Shown here piece after piece: positions 53,214 to 62,186 of a stretch of 64,000 bases of DNA; position 1 is the stretch's first letter; each line of letters begins with the position of its first letter. Position numbers and translations under genes: made by a program. The notes under the pieces are model-generated. The model was not told the origin of the DNA and did no database searches. It saw only the letters and a list, made by a program, of their open reading frames with translations. This DNA comes from Ignavibacteriales bacterium (GTDB taxonomy: Bacteria; Bacteroidota; Ignavibacteria; UBA10030): assembly GCA_026390595.1 (NCBI GenBank), contig JAPLFQ010000033.1, forward strand, positions 90,574 to 154,573. The letters are read 5' to 3'.

Positions 53214-53766
53214 TGGCCTCTCGAGACAAACACTGAAGGAAACTCTGGCACGGGTTCATGAATCCCCCACGAGGGAGGATGACAATACGCTAATACCTCT
53301 CGAAGAAACGAACCGAGGGAAGGTGAAAATGCACGTGGGTTCAATGCGGAGAAATGTACGAACAAGATTAGTCAGACTCAAATAAAAGCACGGATGAGGT
53401 GCCCTCCTGTGAAATGCGCGAGTCGAAAGCCAAAGAGTAATAGGAGCATAATTCATAGGCGGTACCAGCGGAGGAACCTTGTTCAGGTCCAACGACACAG
53501 GGGAATGTAGATACGCGCAGCCTTCACAGGAAAGCAAAATGGGGAATCAAGACCGCTGATCCCCCACGCTCTCGTTTGCACCAACTGAGAGTCCTGGCGG
53601 TCCTCTCAGTCCTTTTCCTCTTGTTCATTCACGCCCCTAGGTATGCGAAAGTTGGACAATCTAGGGTCTTGAATCTCCCATCAAGATACGAGAAACGAAT
53701 CTCTTCTAGATCCAAACACAAAGCCGGCACCGATGGAACCCGATCCCACGATGGAACTGGCGGAGC
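53214..53766. other. Spacer without a recognised gene
   Basis: About 550 bases between phoB and the next two-component kinase. Short frames exist on both strands, but none has a convincing start, length or composition. A plus-strand frame near 53576 starts with a hydrophobic stretch (VLAVLSVLFLLFIHA) but has no Shine-Dalgarno site and runs into the antisense of the kinase gene. The phoB promoter should lie here; I could not place it. Confidence 0.4.
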
Positions 53767-55158
53767 TTACGCAGGTGAGCCCCCGAGCGGCAATTCTACC
53801 GTAAACGTGCTCCCTTTCCCCTCCTGGCTTTTCACAGAGATCGATCCTCCGTGCAATGCGACAAAACGTTGGGAAATCGCGAGTCCGAGGCCGCTCCCGT
53901 CCGTGGTCGACCGTGGTTTCGCACCGCGGTAGAACCGCCTGAACACCTTCGCCTGTTCCGATTCGGGAATTCCGATTCCATGATCACTGATGACGATCGA
54001 CGCCATACCGGGAGTTTGGTTGAGAATCAACGACACCGTAACTGAGCTCTTCTTCCCTGAGTACTTGATGGCATTATCGAGAAGGTTAAGAATCACGCTC
54101 TTGAGTTTCTCGTGGTCACCGGAAACCTCCGCCGCGTCCCCAATAAAGACCTTTAGTTTCACATCTCTCTTCTTTGCTATCCCGCGAGCCGTCTGCACAC
54201 ATTCTATAACCAGTTCATCCAACCTGACCGCCGCCGTTTCCAATTTCATACGTGCAGCATCGAGTTTCGCGAGAACCAGGAGATCGCCGATCATGACAGA
54301 CATTCGGTCAAGTTCAGCGAGAGATGCAGACAAGCTTTCCTTCACTCCCCGACTCCGGGCGGCGCGCGCGGCAGATTCCAATTCGCTCCGAATGATCGTG
54401 AGCGGCGTGCGAAGTTCGTGTGAGGCGTCTGCGACGAATTGCCTCTGCCCCTTGAATGTGTTGTCGATCCTCTCAATCATATCGTTCAACGCCTTCCCCA
54501 GTTGCCGCACTTCGTCATCGGCTGAAGGGAGAGCAAGCCGTGCGTCAAGGTTCGAGGCACTGATCTTCTCTGCGGTGCGAACCATGTTCATCATGGGTCT
54601 GAAGGCCATGCTTGTAATGAAGTACGCCGCACAACCGGCCAGCAACAGCCCTCCTGGAATGACTATGAAGAAGAGCAGTCTGAGGCGCTCCATCGTTTCT
54701 TCAATGTCGTGCATCGGTGCGGCCACCTGGACCAGGTATTGTATGCGGTTTTCTATCTCCACCGGCCATTGCAGCACCCGGTACTTGCGATGATTCCATT
54801 TTGCCATACCCTTTCGTGCCACTCCGGATGGGCCGGACTTCCAATCCACGTGCGCGTCGATTTCAAAACCGGAGTCGGTGAACACAACGTTGTTTCCGAG
54901 CGTGAGAAGTCTGATCCTTGTCCCCCTCAGACCCTCGGTCGTTATTGAATCCAACTCCGAGCGGTTGGGGAAACCTGGTTGCAGATGTTCTTCTTCCAGC
55001 TCCGTTTGGAGCTTATCCGCATGGCTCTCAAGCCGAGCATCGAGTTTCGCGATCTCGGCATCCGAGATGCTTTCGTGAATGATCATTGCGAATGCGGTCA
55101 CGAGAAGACCGAACGCAACTGTATACGCAACAATAAGTTTTGACTTGATGGTGAGCAT
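53767..55158 (-). CDS. Two-component sensor histidine kinase (CusS/heavy-metal type layout)
   Basis: 463 residues. Membrane segments are KLIVAYTVAFGLLVTAFAMII and LRLLFFIVIPGGLLLAGCAAYFIT, with a periplasmic sensor of about 130 residues between. A HAMP domain with AFRPMMNMVRTAEKISASNLDARLALP in parts is followed by QRQFVADASHELRTPLTIIRSELE (H-box), NLLDNAIKYSGKK, DHGIGIPE and DGSGLGLAISQRFVALHGGS. The layout resembles CusS and related sensors; the signal is unknown. It is 15 bases after its response regulator. Confidence 0.9.
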   Translation of the reverse strand: MLTIKSKLIVAYTVAFGLLVTAFAMIIHESISDAEIAKLDARLESHADKLQTELEEEHLQPGFPNRSELDSITTEGLRGTRIRLLTLGNNVVFTDSGFEIDAHVDWKSGPSGVARKGMAKWNHRKYRVLQWPVEIENRIQYLVQVAAPMHDIEETMERLRLLFFIVIPGGLLLAGCAAYFITSMAFRPMMNMVRTAEKISASNLDARLALPSADDEVRQLGKALNDMIERIDNTFKGQRQFVADASHELRTPLTIIRSELESAARAARSRGVKESLSASLAELDRMSVMIGDLLVLAKLDAARMKLETAAVRLDELVIECVQTARGIAKKRDVKLKVFIGDAAEVSGDHEKLKSVILNLLDNAIKYSGKKSSVTVSLILNQTPGMASIVISDHGIGIPESEQAKVFRRFYRGAKPRSTTDGSGLGLAISQRFVALHGGSISVKSQEGKGSTFTVELPLGGSPA

Positions 55159-55172
55159 GTGATCTGGAGTGT

Positions 55173-55850
55173 TCAGGGCTTTCGATCAGAGAACACATAG
55201 CCGCTTCCCCGGCTGGTATGAATCAAGGGAGCCGCATGGCCTTTGTCCACTTTCTGCCTCAGGAACTTGACGAAGGATTCAATCACATTGCTTCGGGGTT
55301 CGAAGTTCATATCCCAGAGATGCTCTGATATCCTCTGGCGTGAAATAATCTCGTGTGGATGCATCATGAACAGCTCGAGCAGAGCGAATTCCTTCGCCGA
55401 CAGCGAGATCTCCTTCCCTTCGCGGAAGGCTTTGTGCGTCTTTACTTCAAGCCGAAGCCCAAACATCTCGATATCGGTGGACCGGACTTCAGTCCTTCGT
55501 CTCGCAAGCGATCGAATGCGCGCGAGGAGCTCTCCGGTGTGGAATGGTTTGGCCAGGTAATCATCTGCGCCGCTATCAAGCCCTTTGATCTTGTCTTCGA
55601 CGTCATCAAGCGCTGTCAACATCAGTATTGGGGTCAGCACCTTCTGCTCACGAATCCTGCGGCATGTCGTCCATCCATCCTGTTTTGGGAGGAGAACATC
55701 CAGGAGAATGACGTCATTCTCATTGATGACAGCGAGTTCCTCTCCAGCCACGCCATCGTACGCGACGTCGACGGCGAACCCCTCGGCCTTCAAACTCTTC
55801 TTCAACACAGCAGCGATTTTCTTGTCGTCTTCGATGAGCAGGATTCTCAT
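55173..55850 (-). CDS. OmpR-family response regulator
   Basis: 225 residues. The receiver has IEDDKKIAAVLKKSLKAEGF, the Asp in VILLDVLLPKQDGWTTC, and Lys in DDYLAKPFHTGELLARI; the winged helix has SLSAKEFALLELFMMHPHEIISRQRISEHLWD and SNVIESFVKFLRQKVDKG. It forms a pair with the downstream kinase and lies 114 bases after the outer-membrane receptor gene on the same strand, suggesting that the three belong together. Confidence 0.92.
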   Translation of the reverse strand: MRILLIEDDKKIAAVLKKSLKAEGFAVDVAYDGVAGEELAVINENDVILLDVLLPKQDGWTTCRRIREQKVLTPILMLTALDDVEDKIKGLDSGADDYLAKPFHTGELLARIRSLARRRTEVRSTDIEMFGLRLEVKTHKAFREGKEISLSAKEFALLELFMMHPHEIISRQRISEHLWDMNFEPRSNVIESFVKFLRQKVDKGHAAPLIHTSRGSGYVFSDRKP

Positions 55851-55964
55851 GTGAAATTCAGCGTGTCATTATTTGTAGACGGTAAACGCACGTGTAACAA
55901 CGTATAGCTTTTTGTCTGATTTTGCATTCGCCGGAACAAGACGGGTTGCTCTCCAAGCAGTATC

Positions 55965-58391
55965 TCAGATACTGTCGTCATATCGCAACGATTCTTCCTT
56001 CTGCTTCTTTGGCGGTGCGCCAAAGTTATAGGTGATACCAACATAGACAATGCGGGAATCCCGCCTGTTAACAAGGTTTTGATGGAGCAATGGAGTATCC
56101 AGGAAGCTCTCGCGCCTCAACGACTTGAAAACGTCGGCCACGGTGGCAGTTATGCTGAGCTTGCCTGCGATCAGTTCCTGCCGCATACCCATATTCACGA
56201 CGTAACTGGGCAGGGATTCACCCTGCGGAGTAAGCCTCCGAGAACTGTAATTGGAGTTCACTTGCATCATCGAAGACCTGGTTACATTTACGCTGACCGT
56301 GAGTGCGCCGCTCCAGGTAGTGACAGATTTGTTCTGTCCGTAACCCAGGTTGGATGCGTCTATTTGATTGAAGAAAACGTTCGTGCTCCCGTGCACGGAA
56401 GCTATGTCTCCCAGGTCGGCCGAGAGTATGACCTCAATGCCGGTAGACCGGTCGTTGGAGAGATTTGTGCGCGTTGTCAGGAGCGTCGTGTCATTGATGA
56501 GCTGCGTGATCGAGGTGAAACGGTCATATGTGTATCGATAGTACAGGCTCGGAAGAACGGAAAACAAATCCGTTTCAAACTTGCACCCAAATTCGAGTGA
56601 ATGAACATACTCGGGTTTGAGCTTCGGGTTCCCTGAGCTGATGTTCCTCGGGTCGCGATATTCGGGGAACGGATTGAGATCATCTCCTTCCGGCCTGCGC
56701 ACCCGCTTGCTGTAGCTGAGCCGGAGTTCACTCGCGGGGCTTAGTGCATACGTCAGGTGAACTGTCGGAAACACGCTGAAGTAGCTGTTTGTGATTGTGG
56801 AATCCAATGTGACCAGGTTGGACTTGATGAATGACCCTTCCGCCCGAAGTCCCGCCATGAAACCGAAGTCACCAAACGACCGTTCATACGTAGCGTAGAA
56901 CGCATGCACCGCCTCATCATAGATGAACCGGTTCGACTTTGAGTTGTCCTTCAGAAATCGCTGAAGCGATGCGCTGTAGTTCTCAAAGTAGAAATCCATG
57001 TCCCTGCGATTCATCTCTCCCGCATATCCCGTCTCAAACGTTGCATCCTCCGAGAGCGGATCTGAGTAGTCCAACGTCGTCTCGAATTTTCGCTCAGTTT
57101 GCTTGATCAGGCTGTTGTCGTGTTGATCCGGGGCAGGAGGAAACGTAGAAATATCAGTGTAGTGATTGTCTTCCTGCTCAGGGGCGTTTGAACCGTTTAT
57201 CTCTAGCCGAAGCTTCTGATTCTTCTTCTTGAACTTGTGTTCCGCGAACATCTTGAAACCATATTCGTCTTCATACTCATAATCCACCCTGTTTCGTCCA
57301 AACACTTGGATGTTTCTTCCAAGCAGATCCTGAACGACTTTTGACGCGTTTTCGAGCCTGGTGAACCCGTTGTAGAAGTAGTTGCCTGAAATTCCAGCGC
57401 TCGTGGAAGCATCGAGCGCATAATCCAGCCCGAGTGCTGCCATATGGGAAAGAGGTGTGGCATCTGACAAGAGGTCTTCCTGGTAGTATGTCGATCCGCC
57501 ACTTACGTCTTTCTGCAACCGAGTGTCCATGGTGATACGGTTCCGGCTGTCCTGGCGTAGGCTGTAGCTTCCGAACAGGTTCAAATCGCCTGGGTTGTAA
57601 TTCAGCCGGACGTTTCCGTTGTACCGGCTGTTGTTGCCGATGTTCGCTGTGATAGCGCCGTTTGTTCCCAGGCTGACATTCTTTTTCAGAACGATGTTGA
57701 TGATGCCGGACGTCCCGTCGGGCTTGTACTTCGCAGACGGATTGGTGATCAGCTCAATTCTCTCGATGGAACTTGCCGGCATCTGCTGCAGGACCGTGGC
57801 GCTGCTCTTCGCCATCAGGGGCGAGCTCTTACCGTTGATCAGAATCAGCACGCTCGAAGAACCCCTGAGGCTGACGTTGCCGTCAATGTCCACTTCGACG
57901 GAGGGAATGCTCTGGAGCAATTCGCTTGTGGAGCCGGACTTGCTCATGATATCCTGACCGATGTTGTACACTTTTCGATCAATCGAATTCGTGAAGAGGG
58001 CCTTCTGTGCTGTGATGAGCACTTCGTCGAGCTTCACCGATCCTTCCTTCAGTGGAACGACCCCGAGATTCCATGTGCTGGTTTGGGCGCCTATTCTGTG
58101 AGTCGGCGTGACGTTCTCCTGGTAGCCGACAAAACTCATCCTCAAGAAATACTCACCTTCAGGGATATTTTGAAAGACAAAGGTTCCTTTGCTGTCAGTC
58201 TCCGTTCCTGCCGCGACGGTACTGTCGGCAGCGTTGCGGACCACAACGTTCACAAACTCCATGGGCCGGCCGCTCACTTCATCAACCACCTTGCCGGAAA
58301 TGGTTGTACCACGCTGGTTCTGAGGAAACAAACAGGCAGTGAACAACAGAAAGCAACAGATCAGATACAGGATTCGCACCGGGTATGGCAT
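55965..58391 (-). CDS. Outer-membrane beta-barrel receptor with carboxypeptidase-D-like domain
   Basis: 808 residues from ATG 58391 (signal peptide RILYLICCFLLFTACLFPQ). A carboxypeptidase regulatory-like domain follows (TISGKVVDEVSGRPMEFVNVVV, GEYFLRMSFVGYQ), then a plug (SGSTSELLQSIPSVEVDIDGNVSLRGSSSVLILINGKSSPL in parts, and ASSIERIELITNPSAKYKPDGTSGIINIVLKKN) and a large barrel of the OMP_b-brl_3 type with a C-terminal YVGITYNFG. No clear TonB box is seen. The cargo is unknown. The gene is followed by a two-component system. The frame extends to 58520, but that part is not signal-like. Confidence 0.88.
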   Translation of the reverse strand: MPYPVRILYLICCFLLFTACLFPQNQRGTTISGKVVDEVSGRPMEFVNVVVRNAADSTVAAGTETDSKGTFVFQNIPEGEYFLRMSFVGYQENVTPTHRIGAQTSTWNLGVVPLKEGSVKLDEVLITAQKALFTNSIDRKVYNIGQDIMSKSGSTSELLQSIPSVEVDIDGNVSLRGSSSVLILINGKSSPLMAKSSATVLQQMPASSIERIELITNPSAKYKPDGTSGIINIVLKKNVSLGTNGAITANIGNNSRYNGNVRLNYNPGDLNLFGSYSLRQDSRNRITMDTRLQKDVSGGSTYYQEDLLSDATPLSHMAALGLDYALDASTSAGISGNYFYNGFTRLENASKVVQDLLGRNIQVFGRNRVDYEYEDEYGFKMFAEHKFKKKNQKLRLEINGSNAPEQEDNHYTDISTFPPAPDQHDNSLIKQTERKFETTLDYSDPLSEDATFETGYAGEMNRRDMDFYFENYSASLQRFLKDNSKSNRFIYDEAVHAFYATYERSFGDFGFMAGLRAEGSFIKSNLVTLDSTITNSYFSVFPTVHLTYALSPASELRLSYSKRVRRPEGDDLNPFPEYRDPRNISSGNPKLKPEYVHSLEFGCKFETDLFSVLPSLYYRYTYDRFTSITQLINDTTLLTTRTNLSNDRSTGIEVILSADLGDIASVHGSTNVFFNQIDASNLGYGQNKSVTTWSGALTVSVNVTRSSMMQVNSNYSSRRLTPQGESLPSYVVNMGMRQELIAGKLSITATVADVFKSLRRESFLDTPLLHQNLVNRRDSRIVYVGITYNFGAPPKKQKEESLRYDDSI

Positions 58392-58520
58392 ATTGGTCCG
58401 TGAAAACAAGTGAAAGGTCGAGAATCTACTTGGGAAGAATATAACCATCGGAAATGAAAGGAAGATGAAAAAGACCTTGGGATTCAATTCACCAGAGAGC
58501 GGATCATCCTCCCCGCTCAT

Positions 58521-58553
58521 AAAAAAAAGGCCTTCGCTTTCGAGGCGAAGGCC
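58521..58553 (-). terminator. Rho-independent terminator of tmRNA
   Basis: On the minus strand GGCCTTCGC and GCGAAGGCC pair around a short loop, followed by eight T. It lies 8 bases past the mature tmRNA 3' end. Confidence 0.9.
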
Positions 58554-58560
58554 GAGATCG

Positions 58561-58934
58561 TGGAGGTGCGGGGAGTCGAACCCCGGTCCGAAGCGAAGAC
58601 TCTCAAAACTTCTACGTACATAGCCTGCCTTTTAAGGTTCGCACAAGGAAACTCCGGCAGACAGGATTGGCCACGTGCTATCCTAAGTAGATCCCGCTTG
58701 TGGCAGGATTTCGCGCGATTCCCTTCGAAACAGAATCACGCTAGCCCATCTTATTCGACGTTCTCCCCGCCCCCAATGGGCGAGAAACGGGGGAACGGGT
58801 TGCCTAATTTAATTAAGCAGCCAGTGCGTAGTTGTAGTTGGCACTTGAGTGTTTACCGCTTCTTTAGCGTGGACACGGAGACCACGATACGCAGTTCTGA
58901 GCTTCCTCATCCCCGTCGAATCCAGGTCACCCCC
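58561..58934 (-). ncRNA. ssrA: Transfer-messenger RNA
   Basis: 374-base tmRNA that rescues stalled ribosomes. The 5' end reads GGGGGTGACCTGGATTCGAC, with the conserved GATTCGAC; the 3' end has the T-arm GGTTCGACTCCCCGC and acceptor CACCTCC A, which pairs with the 5' GGGGGTG. CCA is not encoded (the genome continues CGA). The tag frame ends with codons for NYNYALAA and a TAA at 58815-58813; codons for GKHSSA lie just before, so the resume codon could be GGT at 58857 or one nearer. Pseudoknot-rich 3' half assumed, not checked. Confidence 0.94.
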
Positions 58935-58977
58935 AGGATATGCAGGTGAGGAGTTGATTGTCGGTTGAGGCTCCAAC

Positions 58978-59006
58978 AATATACGATTTTATCGGCAGAT
59001 ACTCAA
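58978..59006 (-). promoter_or_regulatory. tmRNA promoter
   Basis: On the minus strand TTGAGT (59006-59001), 17-base spacer, TATATT (58983-58978). The tmRNA 5' end is 44 bases downstream, leaving a short precursor leader for processing. Confidence 0.6.
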
Positions 59007-59019
59007 TTGACGGCAAAGC

Positions 59020-59862
59020 CTAAGGCATTTCGCTGGTTTCGCCGGGATAGTTCTTCCTGATTTCCCTGACGAGATGCTCATATGCTTCCTCAGGGGTGTC
59101 GGCAAACCGGAAGAGCTTCAAGTCATCGGCACTGATCAGCTTCAAGCGAACGAGGTTCTCGAAATTGATGGTCTTTTGCCAGTATTCCCTGCCATACAGA
59201 ATCACGGTGACTTTCTTCTTGAGCTTGTGTGTTTGAAGCAGCGTCAGCACTTCAAACGCTTCGTCGAATGTCCCAAATCCTCCTGGAAACATCACCATCG
59301 CCTTCGAGAGATACACAAACCAGAGCTTTCGCATGAAGAAATAGTGGAACTCGAAGTTCAGTTCGTCAGGAATGTAAGGGTTTGAGTTCTGCTCAAACGG
59401 AAGGCTGATATTAAGTCCAACGGAGCGACCTCCAGCCAGTTTCGCCCCTTTGTTCGCAGCTTCCATGATTCCGGGTCCGCCACCGGAGCTGATCATGAAC
59501 CTGTTCTTCTGATGAAGCCGCTTTGTCCATTTGGTCAGCAGCTGGGCCAGTTTCACTGCGTCCTCGTAATAGCGGGACATATCCAGATCTACTTTCGCAG
59601 ATTCGATATCCTTTTTGACCTTCGCTGTCAGTGGACGGCCTTTGTGAACGTTCCTGGATACTTCCTTGAAGCGATGGATCGCTTTTGAGCGCGGGAGAAC
59701 ACGCGCTGAGCCGAAGAATACGATCGTGTCGCGAATTCCCTCATACTTGAATCGTCTCGCAGGTTCGAGAAACTCGGAGATAAGCCGTATGACTCTCGCG
59801 TCCGGGCTATTCAGAAAGTCCGGATTATTGTATGCTTTTACAGGTTTATGTTTTTGATTTGG
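59020..59862 (-). CDS. LOG family protein (TIGR00730-like)
   Basis: 280 residues from MPNQKHKP. The family marks are FFGSARV, MISSGGGPGIMEAANKGAKLAGGRSVGLNISLP in parts, and MFPGGFGTFDEAFEVLTLLQT with the PGGxGTxxE motif. LOG proteins are nucleotide phosphoribohydrolases; in plants they release cytokinin, in bacteria the natural substrate is uncertain. The upstream methionine at 59901 is an alternative start. Ends 14 bases before the tmRNA promoter. Confidence 0.88.
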   Translation of the reverse strand, partial: PNQKHKPVKAYNNPDFLNSPDARVIRLISEFLEPARRFKYEGIRDTIVFFGSARVLPRSKAIHRFKEVSRNVHKGRPLTAKVKKDIESAKVDLDMSRYYEDAVKLAQLLTKWTKRLHQKNRFMISSGGGPGIMEAANKGAKLAGGRSVGLNISLPFEQNSNPYIPDELNFEFHYFFMRKLWFVYLSKAMVMFPGGFGTFDEAFEVLTLLQTHKLKKKVTVILYGREYWQKTINFENLVRLKLISADDLKLFRFADTPEEAYEHLVREIRKNYPGETSEMP

Positions 59863-59948
59863 CATCAGAGTTTTGATCCTTTGGTGTAAAGGTGTTAGCA
59901 TAATCTCATGATAATTCCACTCTAAGCATAACCATGGCCCTATCTTGT

Positions 59949-60836
59949 CTAATTGTCGACAATTTGGAGCGAAACCTTGAGCCCATCTTTCAAAAAAAAG
60001 TAATCTCTCTGTGGGTTGTGACCCGCCAGCTTCAGGTAGCCAATCCCGCGCTTCTCACCCGTGGATCCAATACTGACCGTGCTGGTAATGACACCCGCCT
60101 CATCCTGCTCATGGAAAAAGGACACGGGAAGTTCGGCTGGCATATCTGAAATGCGCAATTTGACAATTCGCCGCTGAACTTTCTTGTAAGTATCGAGCCT
60201 GGCAATCACTTCCTGGCCGATGTAACACCCTTTCGTCCATGAGATCAGAGAGCCAAGCCCGGCCTCGAGCGGATTATACTGAAGTGTAAGTTCTGCGCCT
60301 GCAGCGGGGATCGCGTTAAGAACGCGGAATTCGCTGAACGCCTGTGGCGTTCTTCGGACCAGACCGCCTGCATTGAGAATTTGTTCGGTAGACTCCCGTG
60401 CAGACAACGGACTCATAACCCGACCCAGCCTGTTGTTGCCCCAGGACTCCATCGCTACAATGCAACCTGCTGACAAAGTTGAAGTCAGGTGAGCATAATC
60501 TATGTTGTCACTATCATGCAATACAAACTGTGCAAATGAAGGAGTTAGATCATCAACTTTGATGTCTTCCATTACAATGTATTTCTCAAGCCAGGAGATT
60601 AGGGGGGCAGGAGGCTGCACTTGTCCAAACAACTGCAAGGTTGCTTCGTCTGGCCTATGAATGTTCAGAACATCGACGATCTTTCCCTTCTCATTGGTAA
60701 GGACTGTCTGGATGCACTGACCAACCTTGAGCGATGAAACATCATTCGTGGAGATTCTCTGGATAAGGTCGAGGCTCTCTGAACCTGTCAGAGAGATGAC
60801 CGATCTTTCGCTCACATCGACAAATGAAGCCATCAT
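59949..60836 (-). CDS. ygfZ: Folate-binding YgfZ/GcvT-like protein
   Basis: 295 residues. The signature K-G-C-Y-x-G-Q-E is present as WTKGCYIGQEVIARL near residue 208. The N-terminal part resembles the aminomethyltransferase fold (RSVISLTGSESLDLIQRISTNDVSSLKVGQCIQTVLTNEKGKIVDVL in parts). The family helps to keep Fe-S enzymes in repair with tetrahydrofolate. The start could be either of two adjacent methionines. It is transcribed just upstream of the LOG gene. Confidence 0.9.
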   Translation of the reverse strand: MMASFVDVSERSVISLTGSESLDLIQRISTNDVSSLKVGQCIQTVLTNEKGKIVDVLNIHRPDEATLQLFGQVQPPAPLISWLEKYIVMEDIKVDDLTPSFAQFVLHDSDNIDYAHLTSTLSAGCIVAMESWGNNRLGRVMSPLSARESTEQILNAGGLVRRTPQAFSEFRVLNAIPAAGAELTLQYNPLEAGLGSLISWTKGCYIGQEVIARLDTYKKVQRRIVKLRISDMPAELPVSFFHEQDEAGVITSTVSIGSTGEKRGIGYLKLAGHNPQRDYFFLKDGLKVSLQIVDN

Positions 60837-60975
60837 ACCCTTCTTCCCTGCAGGAGCAAATACTACTCAAGTATCACGACAGACTATTGCGTATATCTAA
60901 CACGATGACAAAGACTAATGGTCATACTTCCAAACTGAAAAGTCTGGCCTGCCAATGCGACAATTCTGGAGATAG

Positions 60976-62178
60976 CTATCTCAGCGTAATCAGGACTATC
61001 TCGGCCAGTGCGTGAAATCGGATTGGAGCGAGTGTCAAGCCCAGTCCGTTTGTGACAATCAGGTTCATACTACCAAGCAAGAACAGGCCGCTTACGAACC
61101 TCGATTCCAATTGTGCGGGAGCCAGCAAGAACAAACCGGGAACTCCGAACGCGATCCCTCCTCCATGAGTATGTCCTGCCACCATGAGATTGAAGCCGTT
61201 ACGAGTGGCAAGATCAACCAGTTCCTCGGCTGGCTGATGTGCCAGCATTATTCGGTATTCCCCTCTCTTTTCACTTGAATTCCCTTCAAGTCGCTTTCTT
61301 TCGGGCTTTTTCAGGTAGGTATAGGTGAATACCGATAGCGCAATACGACAGGAATCGGAATCTATGGTCACCGTGCTATCCTCGATGACGTTTACACCTG
61401 CCCTGGTGAGAGCTTCGACCACCATGGACTTGTCGGAAAAGAGATCATGATCTCCAACCGCGGCAAACGTACCGAACCTCGATTTCAGTCCGGCCATGAT
61501 CCTGGCCGTGGATTCGATATAACGCGTCCCAGATGTGACGAGATCGCCCCCAAAGAGAACGAGATCCGGATTCAGAGAGTTCACTCTCCCCACATAGCGT
61601 TGCAGGTCATTCTTGGTGGTTCTCCCATCCCCCTGCACATCGGAAATTGCCGCTATCCGGAAACCAGTCAGATTTTTCAATGCTGCCGGCAACGCGATCT
61701 CCTGGTGCACGATCCTGACCGTCCAGGTATCTCGAACAATCACTACAAGAGAGTACACTGAAACCAAAGCGGTCATCCCGATGACGGCTACCGGCTTCCG
61801 CCTGATCCACCAATTCGCCAGAGACGGGACCAGTCTAACGAGTGAGGAACCGATGATAGCGAGGAGAGCGAACAAGATCATCAACTGGAACATGACTACC
61901 AAGCCGATCCAGAAGGGATAGCTCAATAGAATGTCGAGGAAGATGCTGTCACCCGAGAACGCTGGGACAGATCTTCTGCCCATGACGAGAAATGCGACAA
62001 AGAATGCGGCTGGCAGGGCATTGAGAAAGACATGAATACCCACAATCGCCCGCTTCAAATGACCGCGGTTCCATGTCGTCAGCTGGACCAACGCACCGAA
62101 GATCCCCTTGCCGACGAAGTAGTTGATTGCTGCAAGAGGCAGAGATATGACAAGTACTGCGACGAGTGTCCAAGGCAT
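60976..62178 (-). CDS. Membrane-bound metallophosphoesterase (YkuE-like layout) with altered metal ligands
   Basis: 400 residues. About five membrane segments fill the first 170 residues (LVAVLVISLPLAAINYFV; IVGIHVFLNALPAAFFVAFLVMG; LVVMFQLMILFALLAIIGSSL; AVIGMTALVSVYSLVVIV). The C-terminal domain has ISDVQGDG where DxH is usual, FGGDLV, VGDHDLF where GNHD/E is usual, LAHQP and VAGHTHGGG. So one His is Gln and one Asn is Asp. Related YkuE enzymes hydrolyse UDP-lipid A type phosphodiesters; activity here is unsure. The ATG is 8 bases after the upstream gene's stop. Confidence 0.8.
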   Translation of the reverse strand: MPWTLVAVLVISLPLAAINYFVGKGIFGALVQLTTWNRGHLKRAIVGIHVFLNALPAAFFVAFLVMGRRSVPAFSGDSIFLDILLSYPFWIGLVVMFQLMILFALLAIIGSSLVRLVPSLANWWIRRKPVAVIGMTALVSVYSLVVIVRDTWTVRIVHQEIALPAALKNLTGFRIAAISDVQGDGRTTKNDLQRYVGRVNSLNPDLVLFGGDLVTSGTRYIESTARIMAGLKSRFGTFAAVGDHDLFSDKSMVVEALTRAGVNVIEDSTVTIDSDSCRIALSVFTYTYLKKPERKRLEGNSSEKRGEYRIMLAHQPAEELVDLATRNGFNLMVAGHTHGGGIAFGVPGLFLLAPAQLESRFVSGLFLLGSMNLIVTNGLGLTLAPIRFHALAEIVLITLR

Positions 62179-62186
62179 GTTGGGGG

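Noticed and set aside
53214-53400. A Pho box before phoB (autoregulation)
   Set aside because: No tandem hexamers at 11-bp spacing were found on either strand.
55965-58520. Starting the outer-membrane receptor at 58520
   Set aside because: The extension is not signal-like and runs up to the tmRNA terminator; ATG 58391 begins a normal signal peptide.
58561-58620. A tRNA gene suggested by the T-arm GGTTCGACTCCCCGC
   Set aside because: The arm belongs to the tmRNA 3' domain; no anticodon or D arm of a tRNA precedes it at tRNA distance.
58560-58949. A 129-codon plus-strand frame
   Set aside because: It is the antisense of tmRNA, with both conserved tmRNA ends visible.
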